NCBI GenBank assembly: GCA_017591395.1
Contig: WEDG01000754.1
Span: 19,986 to 83,985, forward strand
Source: Schistocephalus solidus
Lineage: Eukaryota; Platyhelminthes; Cestoda; Diphyllobothriidea; Diphyllobothriidae
Direction: 5' to 3'
Length of the DNA: 64,000 nt
In this document: one piece after another, positions 11,021 to 21,841 of the stretch
Numbering within the stretch: position 1 is the first letter of the stretch
How the letters are laid out: each line of letters starts with the position of its first letter
Notes under the pieces: model-generated
The model's input: only the letters and a program-made list of their open reading frames with translations
Database searches by the model: none
Told to the model about the DNA's origin: nothing
Program-made: the position numbers and the translations under genes

Positions 11021-12540
11021 CCCCCTTCCGATGGAGAAGTTGCTGATGGAATACAGAGGCTGCAAAACAACCAAGCGCTCGGAGAGGACGGTATCCCCAC
11101 AGAAATGTACAACGCCTGTGTCGACACTCTGGCGCCCTGGTTTCATGAGGTGATTGAGCAAGTGTGAGAGACGAAGTATTTCCTAATGACTGGGGTTCGG
11201 GCATCCACTGGTCTATCTTCCAGAAGGAAGATAAGACGAAGTGTGAGAACTACCGCGGCATAAGCCTCATCGACGTTGCTGCGAAGGTCTTCACTATTAT
11301 CCTTCTCAGACGGTTTCAGTCATTACGTAACTCTAGAATGAGACCCAACCAAGCTGGATTCCCGCTGGGCGTGGATGCGTGGACCACGTATTCACTCTGA
11401 GATGTATTCTAGAATTCCGCCATAGATACCAGCAGCCGACGGCCGTCTGCTTTATTGACTTCATCGCTGCGTTCGAGTTAGTCTATCGTGAGTCCCTGTG
11501 GCGAATAATGGAACTAAATGGTATGCCGACCAAAGGCATTGCCTTGATCAAGACCTCCTATCGCTCCACCACTGCACGAGTCTCCATACATAACAATCTC
11601 TCCCAACCCTTCGATATCCATTCTGATGTTCGAAAAGGTTGCATTCTGTCGCACATTTGTTTAACTACGCCACTGACTGGATTCTGGGGAGAGCTCTACA
11701 CGGTTATAACGGTGTATAATTTGCACCCGGATGCCAACTACGCTAACGATATCGCCTTCCTAGTCTCAAGCTTCGGTGAACTAGAGTCTGCGGTATCACG
11801 GGTGAATGAGACCGCTACTTCGCCCGGCCTATCCATACACACTGGGAAGACCAAATTATTTTCGAGCTGCATCCCTGACCAGGATAAAGTACCCCTCGGG
11901 ATTCATAGCCATCAACTTGAAGAGGTGGACAGTTTTAAATACCTCGGAGCGAGGATACTACCCAATGGACAGAGTAAGGACGACATTGTCTCTCGAATCG
12001 ACGCTGATCACCGGGTTTTCTCGATCTTTCGGAAGCGCCTGTGGACCCAACGCGACATCTCCGACGCCAAGAAAAACCGTGTCCGGTCGATCCTCCTCCA
12101 CGGTTGTGAAAGCTGGGCTGTGCGCATAGAAGATGAGCGAAGACTTGAGGTAGTTGACAATCGGTGCTCGAGGAGCATCCTTCGAGTGAAGTACGCCGAC
12201 TTAGTCTCAAAGGAGGCATTCCGCACTCGCTGCGACAATATCGCCAGGACACCTCAGGTCATCCAAGAAAGACGACTGAGGTGGTTTGGGCACGTCCTCC
12301 ATCGCCCGTCTCACGAGCTCAGTTCTACTGCTCTCTAGCCGTTGCCCACTTGGAGGCGTCGAAGTGGAATTCAACTAAAAATCTGGCTCGACACGGTTCG
12401 GCAGGACATGGAGGCGGTGCTAAGATCTTCGGTATTCGGCGTCCGTCGCTGGATAAATGAATGGGTTGATCTATTCAGGTCTGTTGTCACGAATCGCCAC
12501 CCACGGAAAGTTGCAATGTGTGACATCGAGGTCGGCTAGC
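11020..12540 (+). mobile_element. LINE-B (APE-type non-LTR retrotransposon) RT to C-terminus
   Basis: This is 5' truncated. It shows QALGEDGIPTEMYNACVD (RT entry), ENYRGISLIDVAAKVFTIIL, RPNQAGF, CFIDFIAAFELVYRESLW (motif A), VRKGCILSHICLTTP (motif B), DANYANDIAFLVSSF (motif C with Asn-Asp instead of Asp-Asp), SFKYLGARILPNGQ, LHGCESWAVR (thumb) and the C-terminal RRLRWFGHVLHRPSHEL and DTVRQDMEAVL blocks up to CDIEVG and a stop at 12,539. A 319-codon frame (11,379-12,338) is open; breaks lie near 11,167, 11,398 and 12,338. It is younger than most relics here but has lost its catalytic Asp pair. The same family's C-terminus occurs at 23,275-23,575 on the minus strand. Confidence 0.88.
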
Positions 12541-13733
12541 TCAGGCATGCTCGGAGCCGTAACAAGTTCAAGAAAGTACCAATTTGCACAAGGCCAAAGT
12601 TATTATTAATTTAGCTAGCTACAGCAATGCGTTTGGTTAATAAGTGACTGATGAATATGAATTTAACAGCCTCCATATCTCAATCGGGCGAACTCCAGCT
12701 AAGGATAATAAACCAGGACATAGGTGTCGAATGTCCACCCTATGCGCCCTGTTTTGATGGCAACGTGGTCACAAGACGGTAGTAAGAGGGATAATAAGAG
12801 GAATGCAGGTCCTCTAAGAGGAGGAGAGATTTCGTTCAAGCAGGACGCGATCCCCATTGGAGGGTAGGACTGCAAAACTGGGGCCTGTTAAGAAGAGCCG
12901 TTCTAACCGACTCGTTCGCACGCCACCCTATCTATCCGCCCGCATGCCATGCGCGTGTTGCTGTCGCGCCTGCTCCCGACGCGATTGGCGGTCTGCCCAC
13001 CCAGTCAGATGAGTCAGATGGCCAACCGACATGCTAACCACTCAAGGACACTATCTGATTGGCTCGGTTTCAGACCGACCTTGGGCACTATTGTATGCTC
13101 CTTCATCGCCTTAAAGACGCGGTTACAATACGTCAATACACTGCCCCACTTCCGCCCTTGTGGTTCAGTATGATTTTGGGATTTGACCAAGGCAAGTGGA
13201 TCGATGGGCGACCATTGAAGCGTAAGACAAGTTTAAAACAGGACTCATCGCTAAAAATGAGGAGAGCGTGCGAGCAAAGCCCATAAATTACCTAGTGAAT
13301 TACTGTTCCGACGGTACTATATCCGCGGCACCAGCGCCAACAATAACGACAACGGGACAGGGAAAATAAAAACCGCTACTGTGATGATGAAACGCATACA
13401 GAAAAAGATGGGAGGGGGCGGGTTAAACAGTGGATATAGTCTCACGCACCCAATCGGGGTGGGAATCCGCTGGCCTCTCGGGACTCTGAGAAACGGGGCT
13501 AAAAGAGGAAAAGGGAAAAAATGATAAGAAGACAGTTGACAGCGCAAGTCACATCTCCGAAAGCCTATACCACCGAGGCTTGTTACCAGCAATGACGGTG
13601 TCACAGTCGCCCGCTCCGCAGGTGCAACAAACAAGAAATGATGAGAGCGTGGGAGAATAGTGTTCATCACCCCAGGATGCTACCCAAATACAATTTATGC
13701 GCCACATGATTGTGACATATGTTGTGCCCCAGA
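12541..13733. other. No recognised feature
   Basis: Mixed composition and no protein motif. A 117-codon minus frame at 13,317-13,670 has a hydrophobic Phe/Pro-rich sequence with no family resemblance and no splice support. Confidence 0.45.
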
Positions 13734-13734
13734 C

Positions 13735-14112
13735 CACTCGGACCACGTGGTCAGCCTAATGTTTGTTTTGTGTGGAGTGGCCGACTGGCGGACTGAGAGT
13801 CAGGCTGAAATGGCTCCTTCTTAATGTGGTCTTTATGGCACCCCCACTCTGTGGGATCCGAGCCAGGTGTGGTGGCACGCCCAGGGGCGGCTCCGGCCGC
13901 GCCAGCCACCTGTGCCCTCTCCCATCTCCGGTCTTCTTGACTCTGTCATGACACCGGGCTCAGGTGGGGAGGAGGAGAGTGCGGTAGATCCAGCGCATGT
14001 CTACTCTCACTTTAAACTAAATCACGCGCAAGTCACCGTCCCTGCACCACCCTTTCGTGGAGCATACGGTGGACTTTGTCGTAATCGACGGTCGAACTGT
14101 TGTGTGTCCAAG
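13735..14112 (+). repeat. Rep-A copy
   Basis: A well-preserved copy: ggaccacgtggtcagcc, tgactggcggactgagagtcaggctg region, gatccgagccaggtgtggtggcacgcccagggg, gcgccagccacctgtgccctctc, gactctgtcatgacaccggg, aagtcaccgtccctgcaccacc, cgtaatcgacggtcgaactg. Confidence 0.8.
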
Positions 14113-14588
14113 CCAATCAGTTGTCTGATGTAGGAATGAGCGCATTGGCAGACGGGTCGGCGTACCAGTCTTCGCGCGCCACAGCACGACCTGGCCCCAC
14201 GTAATGCACACCACGATTCACTAAATCAGAGGATATTGGGGAGCCATCGCCGTCTGACTCCCAGTCCACTGTTCAGCCACTCGACACACACAGCACATAC
14301 GGCCGACGGCGTGGTCTGGTGTAAGCGTCAGATTGGCACCCCTCCAAGCCACGGTTTCTAGGATACCGTGATATTCTCAGGTGCATGATGATGATGGTGA
14401 GTGAGTTGTCTATGTATTGGTGTAAATAGGGTGGACTGATGTGGCTTAGCCTCCAGTGGTTTACCGCAGGTTGTTGTGGAGGCACATGTGTCCTAATAGG
14501 CCCATGTGGTGTGTAAAGGTGTGGGAGCAGTGAGGGCCGTGGAGGCGGGCGCGTCGACTGCATGTCGGAGTCCCAGGCACTGGTTCAC
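14113..14588. other. Unique spacer between Rep-A copies
   Basis: No partner is found elsewhere in the window. It contains cagtcgcc-like G/T-rich sequence and a minus 96-codon frame without recognisable content. Confidence 0.4.
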
Positions 14589-15310
14589 CACGGTGCGCTA
14601 GAAGCCGTGGCTCGGAAGGTTGCCAATTGACGGGAACACTCAGACCACGTAGTCAGCCCAATGTGTTTAGTGTGGAGTGGCTGACTGGCGGACTGAGTCA
14701 CGCTGCAATGCCTCCGTCTTAATTTGGCCTTTATGGTACTCCCACTCCAGTGGGATCCGAGTCAGGTGTAGTGCACGCCTAGGGCGGCTCCGGTCGCGCC
14801 AGCCACCTGGGACCTATCCCGCGTCTGGTCTTTTTGACTTTGTCATGGCACCGGGATCAGGTGGGGGAGGAAGGGAGAGTGCGGTAGCGATAAGCGCCGT
14901 GGGTTGGAAAGTTGCCAACTGACAATTTCACTCAGACCTCGCAGTCAGTCCAATGTGTGTTGTGACTGCGATTGGCCCCTTCTTAACGTAACCTCTGGCT
15001 ATCTCACACATGTGAGATGCGAGCGTTTCAACCCACTGTTGTCTGAAATCCTGGTGCTTGTGTTTAAGGGGCCCAGTCGTATATGCAATACACGTAGACG
15101 AGGTCGCCAGCAGCTGCGCCTACTTCCGTATCAGACAAGTGACGGTGATCTGATTGTTGGGGTGGGTGAGAGGGGGAGGTCAACGGTTTAGCGCATTTTC
15201 CTCACTATAAACAATCTGACGCGCTTGAATCTATCAGGGTGCGCTAAAAGCCGTGGCTTCAAAGGTTGCTAACTGACGGGATAACGCGGATCACAAGTTG
15301 CAAGCTGGAC
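14589..15310 (+). repeat. Rep-A / A2 / Rep-A tandem
   Basis: 14,590-14,885 is a Rep-A copy lacking its 3' end. 14,900-15,125 is an A2 module (aagttgccaactgacaatttc, tctcacacatgtgagatgc, cctggtgcttgtgtttaagggg). 15,125-15,300 is the 5' part of another Rep-A (cgcattttcctcactataaacaatctgacgc). The order Rep-A, A2, Rep-A matches the join seen at 5,080-6,150. Confidence 0.72.
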
Positions 15311-15718
15311 TGCAGGAAACAGGAGCTCCTATTGACAGAAAACATCCTTTGCAAGGTGGCATCCAATCGCCGATCATTAGTCCCCTAAATCACTCTGGGT
15401 GGTCTATGTGAGTTATTTTTTTGCAGATTTGTTTCGCAACGCACGCATAGTAGGTGGCGTGGCAGAAAGGCGTAAGCCCTAAGGAAAACATATGACTGTG
15501 GCAAATCAGGGGAATCAGTGAGTGTTCACGTTTCACAGAAGACTAAAGTGGTTGTGGTGTGTGAGATGGAGGAGAGTGTGGTAGATGCAGAGCAAATCTA
15601 CCTAACTGTAAAGCAACTCACGCGTCGTCCTTCGCAGTGGTCGAACCATCGGTTGTGGTAGAGCGTGAAGCATATGCATAGCCCATAAGAAACACACCAT
15701 TTAGGCTAGACAGTCGAC
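15311..15718. other. Downstream flank of the minus-strand gene
   Basis: This is where the 3' UTR of the FAM102-like gene would lie. No exact AATAAA is found on the minus strand; a decayed Rep-A bit (gagtgtggtagatgcagagcaaatct, about 15,573) is present. Confidence 0.4.
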
Positions 15719-16467
15719 TTACGCAGTAAGGACTCTCATTCCGTCCCCGCTATTCGTCGCAGCAGACGACTCCACACTGGAGTTTAGTGAGTGCGACTGG
15801 AACCCAGAGGAGACACTGCCCGAGAAGCCGCCGCCGCCGCCGCCGCCGCCGGCTGACAGACCGACGCCTCTGGAGCACGCGGTACCGAGGTCGCATGCCG
15901 CTGACGCGCCACCTCCGCTTCTGCCGCCACCGTCCACGTTCGTCTGACTGTCACCACCAAGGGCACCGCCAGCGTCGTCAGGCGTCAACAGCCGCAGGAT
16001 GGTGGGACGGTGATGGGAAGCACCAAAAGAGTGTGCGGTACAGCCGCGAACCCGAGGACATGTGTGGAGGCGGTGACCGTGCTGCAGACCTGCGGTGGTC
16101 ACCCGAAGATGCGAAGCTTCGGGCTGTAACAGACCTGGGCTGGTGGTAACGACGTTGGTCAGAGCCGGATGGGTCCGCGGTCGGTGCAAGGAGGCCTGCA
16201 GGGCAGCACAACGCGAGGTGGGCAGCGAGTCAAAGTAGGAGGTAGGGGGTGAGACATGCATGTCAAATGCGAAGAAGACATCCTCGTTCGCCTGCTGCTG
16301 CTGCTGTTCTTCGGTCCCCAGGCTCAGCTTCAGTGGGAACGCTTCCAGCAGCATGGGCGACTGATCGGAGGTCGTTGTGCTGGCGGAGGCCGAGAGGGCG
16401 GCTGACGGGGGCGTGGAAGGATCGGTCGAACGGTGAGTGCACGCAGGTCGGAAGGCGGTTAGAGACA
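15719..16467 (-). CDS. FAM102/EEIG-like protein, putative terminal exon 6 (Gly/Ser-rich)
   Basis: This exon begins after a pyrimidine-rich acceptor ending gacattttactag|TG, whose two bases fit the one base left by exon 5. It is open for 248 codons to a stop at 15,719. Visible features are LLEAFPLKLSLG followed by a Gln run, a short hydrophobic/aromatic block (DVFFAFDMHV ... TSYFDSL), a His/Thr/Pro-rich middle, a Gly run encoded by GGC repeats (about 15,829-15,852 on the plus strand), and a Ser-rich tail ending DGMRVLTA. I do not recognise the conserved C-terminal block of vertebrate FAM102 proteins here, so this may be a lineage-specific tail, an alternative 3' end, or an exon of a neighbouring gene. 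The reading frame stays open upstream of the acceptor to 16,585, so the acceptor choice rests on phase and consensus. Confidence 0.6.
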
Positions 16468-16589
16468 CTAGTAAAATGTCGGGATAAAAAAAGGCCTGAT
16501 GAGGCAACATTTGGTATCCGAGAAGGCGAAAGAGAACAAAGACCAAAATGGCATGCTGCTTCACGAAACTTTCAGAAATGTGCATTCGA

Positions 16590-16990
16590 TTGGAAAAGAT
16601 TACTTAAGTAGACTTATAATATCAATTAGCTTACAGCATAATGACAATACAGTTCAGTCACGTTAGCCGCCTGCAAAAAATACACTATTTAAAAATTATA
16701 ACAACCTTAGAATGCAAATCTATGTTATAGAATGCCGGTATGCAGAACGGAAAGGGTGTGGCCTAAAGGCCAAATACATGAAATACGCTTCCTTGCATTC
16801 TTTTTTTAGCAGAGAACGTCTTCTTTAAATGTTACATTTGAAGAAAGGGTATGTTTTTGTTTTAAAAACTTTCTAAGTTCCAGAATAATTTTCAACCCAA
16901 CAGGCCGTTACACCTGCATTCTACGCTTTTCAAACTACAAGCTGCCCGTTCTTCGCATAAGGAAAACCTTATATTTACATACATTAGTCA
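16590..16990 (+). repeat. Rep-B copy 3
   Basis: Anchors ttacttaagtagacttataatatc (about 16,600) and tctaagttccagaataattttcaaccc (about 16,872) have the family spacing. It lies between the terminal exon and PLE2. Confidence 0.6.
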
Positions 16991-17149
16991 GAAAAGGTAC
17001 TATATGGATTGTAAAATTTTGCAGTGAATAGTATATTTCAGTATGGTATTGTAAACTTCAGAAACAGCATTTATGAATGGAAGGACACGAGGATTTACGA
17101 ATGGATATTTATCGGTCTTAAAACAGTTCATTTTAAGAAACGTTTTAAA

Positions 17150-18540
17150 ATTCATGATACCTGACGAGGTAATGGTTTCATTCGATGTGGTCTCGCACTT
17201 CACCTCGATCCCCCTTGATTTAGCGAGATCATACACCGAAGAACTACTCCAAACCTACGTTACTGATGTACCTGCCGATGCGTTACTCCAACTCCTAGAC
17301 CTTTGTCTAGAAACCAACTTTTCCTTCTCCGGCCAATGCTATCAACAACTTAAAGGAGCCCCTATGGGGTCGTCCATATCCGGCTTCCTGGCCGAAGCTG
17401 TAATGCAGGAATTGGAATCGATAGCTCTCCCTGATGTTAAACCAAAATTGTGGCTGCGATACATTGATGATACATTTGTCATCGACAAGAAAGAACTGTT
17501 AGACCTGCTCCACAAAAATCTAAACTCAACATTTCCAGGAATTGAATTCACGTTCGAGACGGAAGCTGATGGACAACTCCCATTTCTGGATGTCCTCGTA
17601 CATCGGAAAACTGATGGATCACTCCACACCTCAGTTTACCGCAAAGAAACATATTCTGAGGTCATCCTACACTTTGAGAGTAATCATCCCATCTCTCACA
17701 AAAGGAGTTATGTCTACAGTCTCCTAAATCGAGCCAAAACACACTACTCTGATGAAGAAAGTTATCGAGCAGAAATTAAATACCTCTTTAACTTGTTCTC
17801 TAAAAATGGATACCCCCGTGACTTCGTGCATCGATGTCTGAAGCGACAAGAATCCAAAGAGAAAGGTGTTTCAAACAACACGGCCGTTCAGGCACCCAAA
17901 ACAATGACCTGGCGAACTCTCCCATACATTAAAAATGTATCAGAGCTTGTCGAAAGACAGCTTAGAAAACACCAGATACAAGTAGCACACCACCCTACAT
18001 CTACTTTACGCTCACAGCTTGTACACCCTAAGGACAGGGTTAGCTACCTTGATAAAAAAGGTGTTGTCTACAAAATTCCATGTTCCAGTTGAAATGCCGT
18101 TTATTGTGGCCAAACTGGGAAATCTGTCTTAACCCGTCTACACGAACATCAGTTGGCGGTTAGAAGACGAGACCAGTTATCCCAAGTGGCTATGCATACA
18201 CTGGAAACCGGACATAAATTTGCATGGGAGAAAACACGGATTGATGGCATCTGCCCAATCAGAAAAAGCCGTGAATTCCTGGAAGCAATGCAGTCAGATG
18301 AGGCATGTATCAACCGGCATATCGATTTGGATGCCACATACTAAATCGTTAAAGAAAATGTCAAACCCGCACAACCAATCACAACGGGATGACAAAATAC
18401 ACTCAACGCCTATTGGTTCGGATTTCGCCCAAAATCAGAAACCTTTGTTAAACACAAATAATTAATTAATTGCTCCTATACACTGCCCGTAGTCTGACGA
18501 CGAGCTGGGGGGACCAGATGCAAAAATTCACGCATTAAAG
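17150..18540 (+). mobile_element. PLE2: Penelope-like element, 5'-truncated, nearly intact RT
   Basis: An open frame runs 17,073-18,092; recognisable PLE sequence begins at DEVMVSFDVVSHFTSIP, about 17,162. The RT shows QQLKGAPMGSSISGFLAEAV (motif B), LWLRYIDDTF (motif C, both Asp kept), DGQLPFLDVLVHRKTDG, ILHFESNHPISHKRS and NGYPRDFVHRCLKR. The GIY-YIG nuclease begins VVYKIPCSS, then a TGA, then in the same frame NAVYCGQTGKSVLTRLHEHQ and a C-terminus ending CINRHIDLDATY with a stop at 18,342-18,344. The N-terminal RT part is missing (5' truncation typical of the class). The TGA sits where the second Cys of the C-x-x-C pair is expected. Confidence 0.9.
18494..18535 (+). ncRNA. Hammerhead-like tail of PLE2, degraded
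   Basis: CTGACGA at 18,494-18,500, then cgagctgg...ccagatg and caaaaattcacgc. The position relative to the PLE2 stop and the resemblance to the PLE3 tail (ctgacgacgggttgg...gaaaatgcacgag) support homology. The GAAA core has become CAAA here. Confidence 0.4.
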
Positions 18541-18566
18541 TTTCTATTTTTTTCCCAAAGTATTTC

Positions 18567-18570
<4 letters not shown>

Positions 18571-18629
<59 letters not shown>
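18571..18629. repeat. (TA)n microsatellite
   Basis: About 29 TA units between the PLE2 tail and the SINE array. Confidence 0.97.
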
Positions 18630-18632
<3 letters not shown>

Positions 18633-19434
18633 AGTGTGTGGCTCACCGATCTGCTTAAGGAACATTTATGTTCCGTTGTGCCCTGGAACTCAGACTAGAG
18701 TACTCACAGGCAGTCGCATAGCGACATGTAGCATATGTTGTTAATGTGGAACCGACAAAGACAAGGGAGACCGGAATGGCCATTTCTGGCTTATTAGCCG
18801 TCATCAGCCAGTCATACCCAATCCCAAGTGTGGAACACCTGGGATTCGAACCCGCGACCTTTGGTATTTGAGTCGAACGCTCTACCATTGAGCCACGGGC
18901 TCGTTGCTTTGTCGGTTGCGATCGGGAATATGATGATAGTGTGTGGCTCACCGATCTGCTTAAAGGAACATTTATGTTCCGTTGTGCCCTGGAACTCAGA
19001 CTAGAGTACTCACAGGCAGTCGCATAGCGACATGTAGCATATGTTGTTAATGTGGAACCGACAAAAGACAAAGGGGAGACCGGAATGGCCATTTCTGGCT
19101 TATTAGCCGTCATCAGCCAGTCATACCCAATCCCAAGTGTGGAACACCTGGGATTCGAACCCGCGACCTTTGGTATTTGAGTCGAACGCTCTACCATTGA
19201 GCCACGGGCTCGTTGCTTTTGTCGGTTGCGATCGGGAATATGATGATAGTGTGTGGCTCACCGATCTGCTTAAGGAACATTTATGTTCCGTTGTGCCCTG
19301 GAACTCAGACTAGAGTACTCACAGGCAGTCGCATAGCGACATGTAGCATATGTTGTTAATGTGGAACCGACAAAGACAAGGGAGACCGGAATGGCCATTT
19401 CTGGCTTATTAGCCGTCATCAGCCAGTCATCCCA
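18630..19434 (-). mobile_element. Tandem array of three SINE units
   Basis: Three head-to-tail copies start at 18,630, 18,935 and 19,245 (periods 305 and 310), differing by only a few bases; the third is cut at about 19,432. Each unit on the minus strand has a tRNA-like head with an A box (tggctcaatgg) and a perfect B box (ggttcgaatcc), the cagaaatggccattccggtctccc body, and a 3' part ending ...gatcggtgagccacacactatcat. They look like tandem duplicates of one insertion rather than three independent insertions. Frames crossing them encode nothing real. Confidence 0.9.
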
Positions 19435-19616
19435 ATCATATTCCCGATCGCAACCGACAAAGCAACGAGCCCGTGGCTCAATGGTAGAGCGTTCGACTCA
19501 AATACCAAAGTCGGGTTCGAATCCCAGGTGTTCCACACTTGGGATTGGGTATGACTGATGACGGCTAATAAGCCAGAAATGCCAGCATTGGTCTCCTTTC
19601 TTGTCGGTTCTACATA

Positions 19617-19619
<3 letters not shown>
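19435..19619 (+). mobile_element. SINE copy in opposite orientation
   Basis: A box tggctcaatgg at 19,474-19,484, B box ggttcgaatcc at 19,514-19,524, then ccaggtgttccacacttggg, gactgatgacggctaataagcc. It abuts the minus-strand array at 19,434, giving a short-spaced inverted repeat. Confidence 0.9.

Positions 19620-19689
<70 letters not shown>
19620..19689. repeat. (TA)n microsatellite
   Basis: About 34 TA units at the 3' end of the plus SINE. Confidence 0.97.
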
Positions 19690-19692
<3 letters not shown>

Positions 19693-19986
19693 TGGGGCTC
19701 ACTGATCTGCTTAAGTAAAATGTATGTTCTGTTGTGCCCTGGAGCTCAGACTAGAGCCCTCGCAGGCGGTCGCTTAGCGACGTTTAGCATATGATGAAAT
19801 TGAACCGACAAAGACAAGGGAGACCTGAATGGCCATTTCTGGCTTATTAGCCGTCATCAGCGAGTCATACCCAATCCCAAGTGTGGCGCACCTGGGATTC
19901 GAACCCGCGACCTTTAGTTATTGAGTCGAACGCTCTACCATTGAGCCACGGGCTCGTGGCTTTGTCGGATGCGATCGGGAATATGA
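19690..19986 (-). mobile_element. SINE copy (slightly diverged)
   Basis: Same unit as the 18.6-kb array but with private changes (gtgtggggctcactg, aaaatgtatgttctg, gcgtctaa-type changes in the body). It is complete from 3' part to head and is followed head to tail by another unit at 19,987. Confidence 0.88.
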
Positions 19987-20425
19987 TGATAGTGTGCGGC
20001 TCACCGATCTGCTTAAGGAACAATTATGTTCCGTTGTGCCCTGGAACTCAGACAAGAGCCCTCACAGGTGGTCGCATAGCGACGTGTAGCATATGTTGAT
20101 AATGTGGAACCGACAAAGACAAGGGAGACCGGAATGGCCATTTCTGGCTTATTAGCCGTCATCAGCGAGTCATACCCAATCCCAAGTATGGGAACACATT
20201 ATCAACATATGCTACACGTCGCTATGCGACCACCTGTGAGGGCTCTTGTCTGAGTTCCAGGGCACAACGGAACATAATTGTTCCTTAAGCAGATCGGTGA
20301 GCCGCACACTATCATCATATTCCCGATCGCATCCGACAAAGCCACGAGCCCGTGGCTCAATGGTAGAGCGTTCGACTCAATTACCAAAGGTTGCGGGTTC
20401 AAATCCCAGGTGTTCCACACTTGGA
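19880..20425. repeat. Near-perfect 230-bp SINE palindrome
   Basis: The left arm is about 19,880-20,110 and the right arm about 20,193-20,425, with a spacer of about 82 bases. The arms are reverse complements almost base for base, including private variants (caattatgttcc, gacaagagccctc, ggtggtcgcatagcgacgtg), so the right arm was copied from the left and not inserted independently. It contains a minus SINE (19,987-20,190) and a plus SINE head (20,340-20,425). Confidence 0.9.
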
Positions 20426-20439
20426 TGGTATACATATAT

Positions 20440-20548
20440 TCATTCATTTCAGGAGCATTAAAAATTAATGAGAAAATACATGCTAGTTAAGTATTCATTT
20501 CAAAGTACGCATATTATTATAACCCTACTTAAGTAATTTTTTGATACC
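20440..20548 (-). repeat. Rep-B 5' fragment
   Basis: On the minus strand aaaaaattacttaagtaggg and ttataataat match the start of Rep-B copy 1 (4,445-4,475). The rest is cut at the SINE palindrome edge. Confidence 0.45.
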
Positions 20549-21841
20549 AAAAAATATTTCAGAATTTCGGCTGACTAGACCGCAACCGCCGCAACCGCGG
20601 GACTGTATGCGCAAACGCCAGCTTGAGATTCGGGCTTCGCAAGTGGCAGCCGCAGCTGCCCACGCCCCGCATACTAATGATTATGACGCACAGTGAGCAT
20701 TACTCAACCTCTCAGAACGCGGGTGCCATCCAGCGCAAAGAAGGCGTATGACGCACGATGACTCATGTCGCGTCAACCCTGTGCCTACTGTCACGCCCCA
20801 GTCTGCCAACACGCTGGTGTGGAGGGGGGACGGAGTGAGTGACAATTTGGCGCATTCCTTAAAAATAATAAATCAGACGAACCACAGTTCCGACAGAATT
20901 GTTTGAATGGACTAGGAGCACTTTTCGCGCGGATCCCGGATGAGGATGGATTGACGGAATGTCGGTGAAGATGCCGGTGCCCCTCCGTTCACTGTCAGCA
21001 TCCCCTCGTCCCGACCCTGCAGTTGCCCACAGCGTTGCACTCCCTCACCGGTTATCCAACAGACATGACGTAATTCCCCCCACTCCAAAAGGGATATCAC
21101 CTCATGTAACGCTCCCTTCTTTATTTTCTATTGTTCCCTTTCATACCTTTATATCCTTCTTTATAGTAGAATCCATTTCCAACATTTCTGCCGTTCCTTC
21201 TAATGACTGTTGCGTTTGAGTGATCGACATGGCGCTTAGAGACCCTGTTCAATATGCACATCGTCTAATAACGACTACAGGTGCGTTACTCGCCCGTGTG
21301 TGCAAACCTCGGAGTCTTCGGCCGCTACAGCTGGAATTGCCACAACGTCTGGCTGACCACTGAGACGGATTGACGCGTTCTTGCCCAGGACTGGAGTCCG
21401 CAGTACAGTAAGGGTAGCGCCCGCGCCGCGCAAGAGGTCACGTGATCACAGTTCGCGAGCCGGGCAGGGACAGCTAATCACGGGCGCCTTCAAGCATCGC
21501 ACTAGCGCAGGCCCAGAGCTTGCCGCGAGTCGTGGTCTCTGACCGCTGCAGTTTCTGTACAGACTATACGACTTTGCTGGTCTTTACCCTTCTGCGTCAT
21601 AAAACGGAACTGGATTATGATTACAAACACCGCTTACAATAGTTCCCACTTAATATGTTTGTTTTCTTCTGTCGATTAAATTTTGAAAATTCCTCACATC
21701 TATGTTCTGTGAACTTCTATCTGACCTGCCCTGCCTTCTTTGTTATGCCTAGACTTTGACCTTGAAATTGAGGGTTAGCGCTTTTGCTCGAAAGCGTTCC
21801 TGTACACGCGTGTGACCCACTCATGAGAATACACGTTTAAT
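20549..21841. other. No recognised feature
   Basis: GC-rich to mixed sequence without a coding motif or repeat partner. Confidence 0.45.

Noticed and set aside
2693..14110. Similar peptides (…ESAV…VTVPAPP…GGHRR…) encoded in several Rep-A copies, suggesting a conserved small protein
   Set aside because: Copies differ by indels that are not multiples of three, the opposite strand is equally open, and the peptide endings diverge by frame. The similarity follows from DNA homology of the repeat.
15787..16149. 120-codon plus-strand Arg-rich frame opposite exon 6
   Set aside because: It is the complement of the Gly-codon run of exon 6; the minus strand has the longer frame with fitting splice phase.
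18655..19197. 180-codon minus-strand frame with an internal repeat
   Set aside because: It reads straight through two tandem SINE units; the protein repeat mirrors the SINE repeat.
18653..20425. Functional tRNA genes
   Set aside because: A and B boxes are good, but the anticodon arm does not fold cleanly, each lies inside a SINE unit, and no tRNA 3' end is present.
19881..20461. Frames with the repeated peptide SNALPLSHGLVALSDA
   Set aside because: Both lie in the arms of the SINE palindrome.
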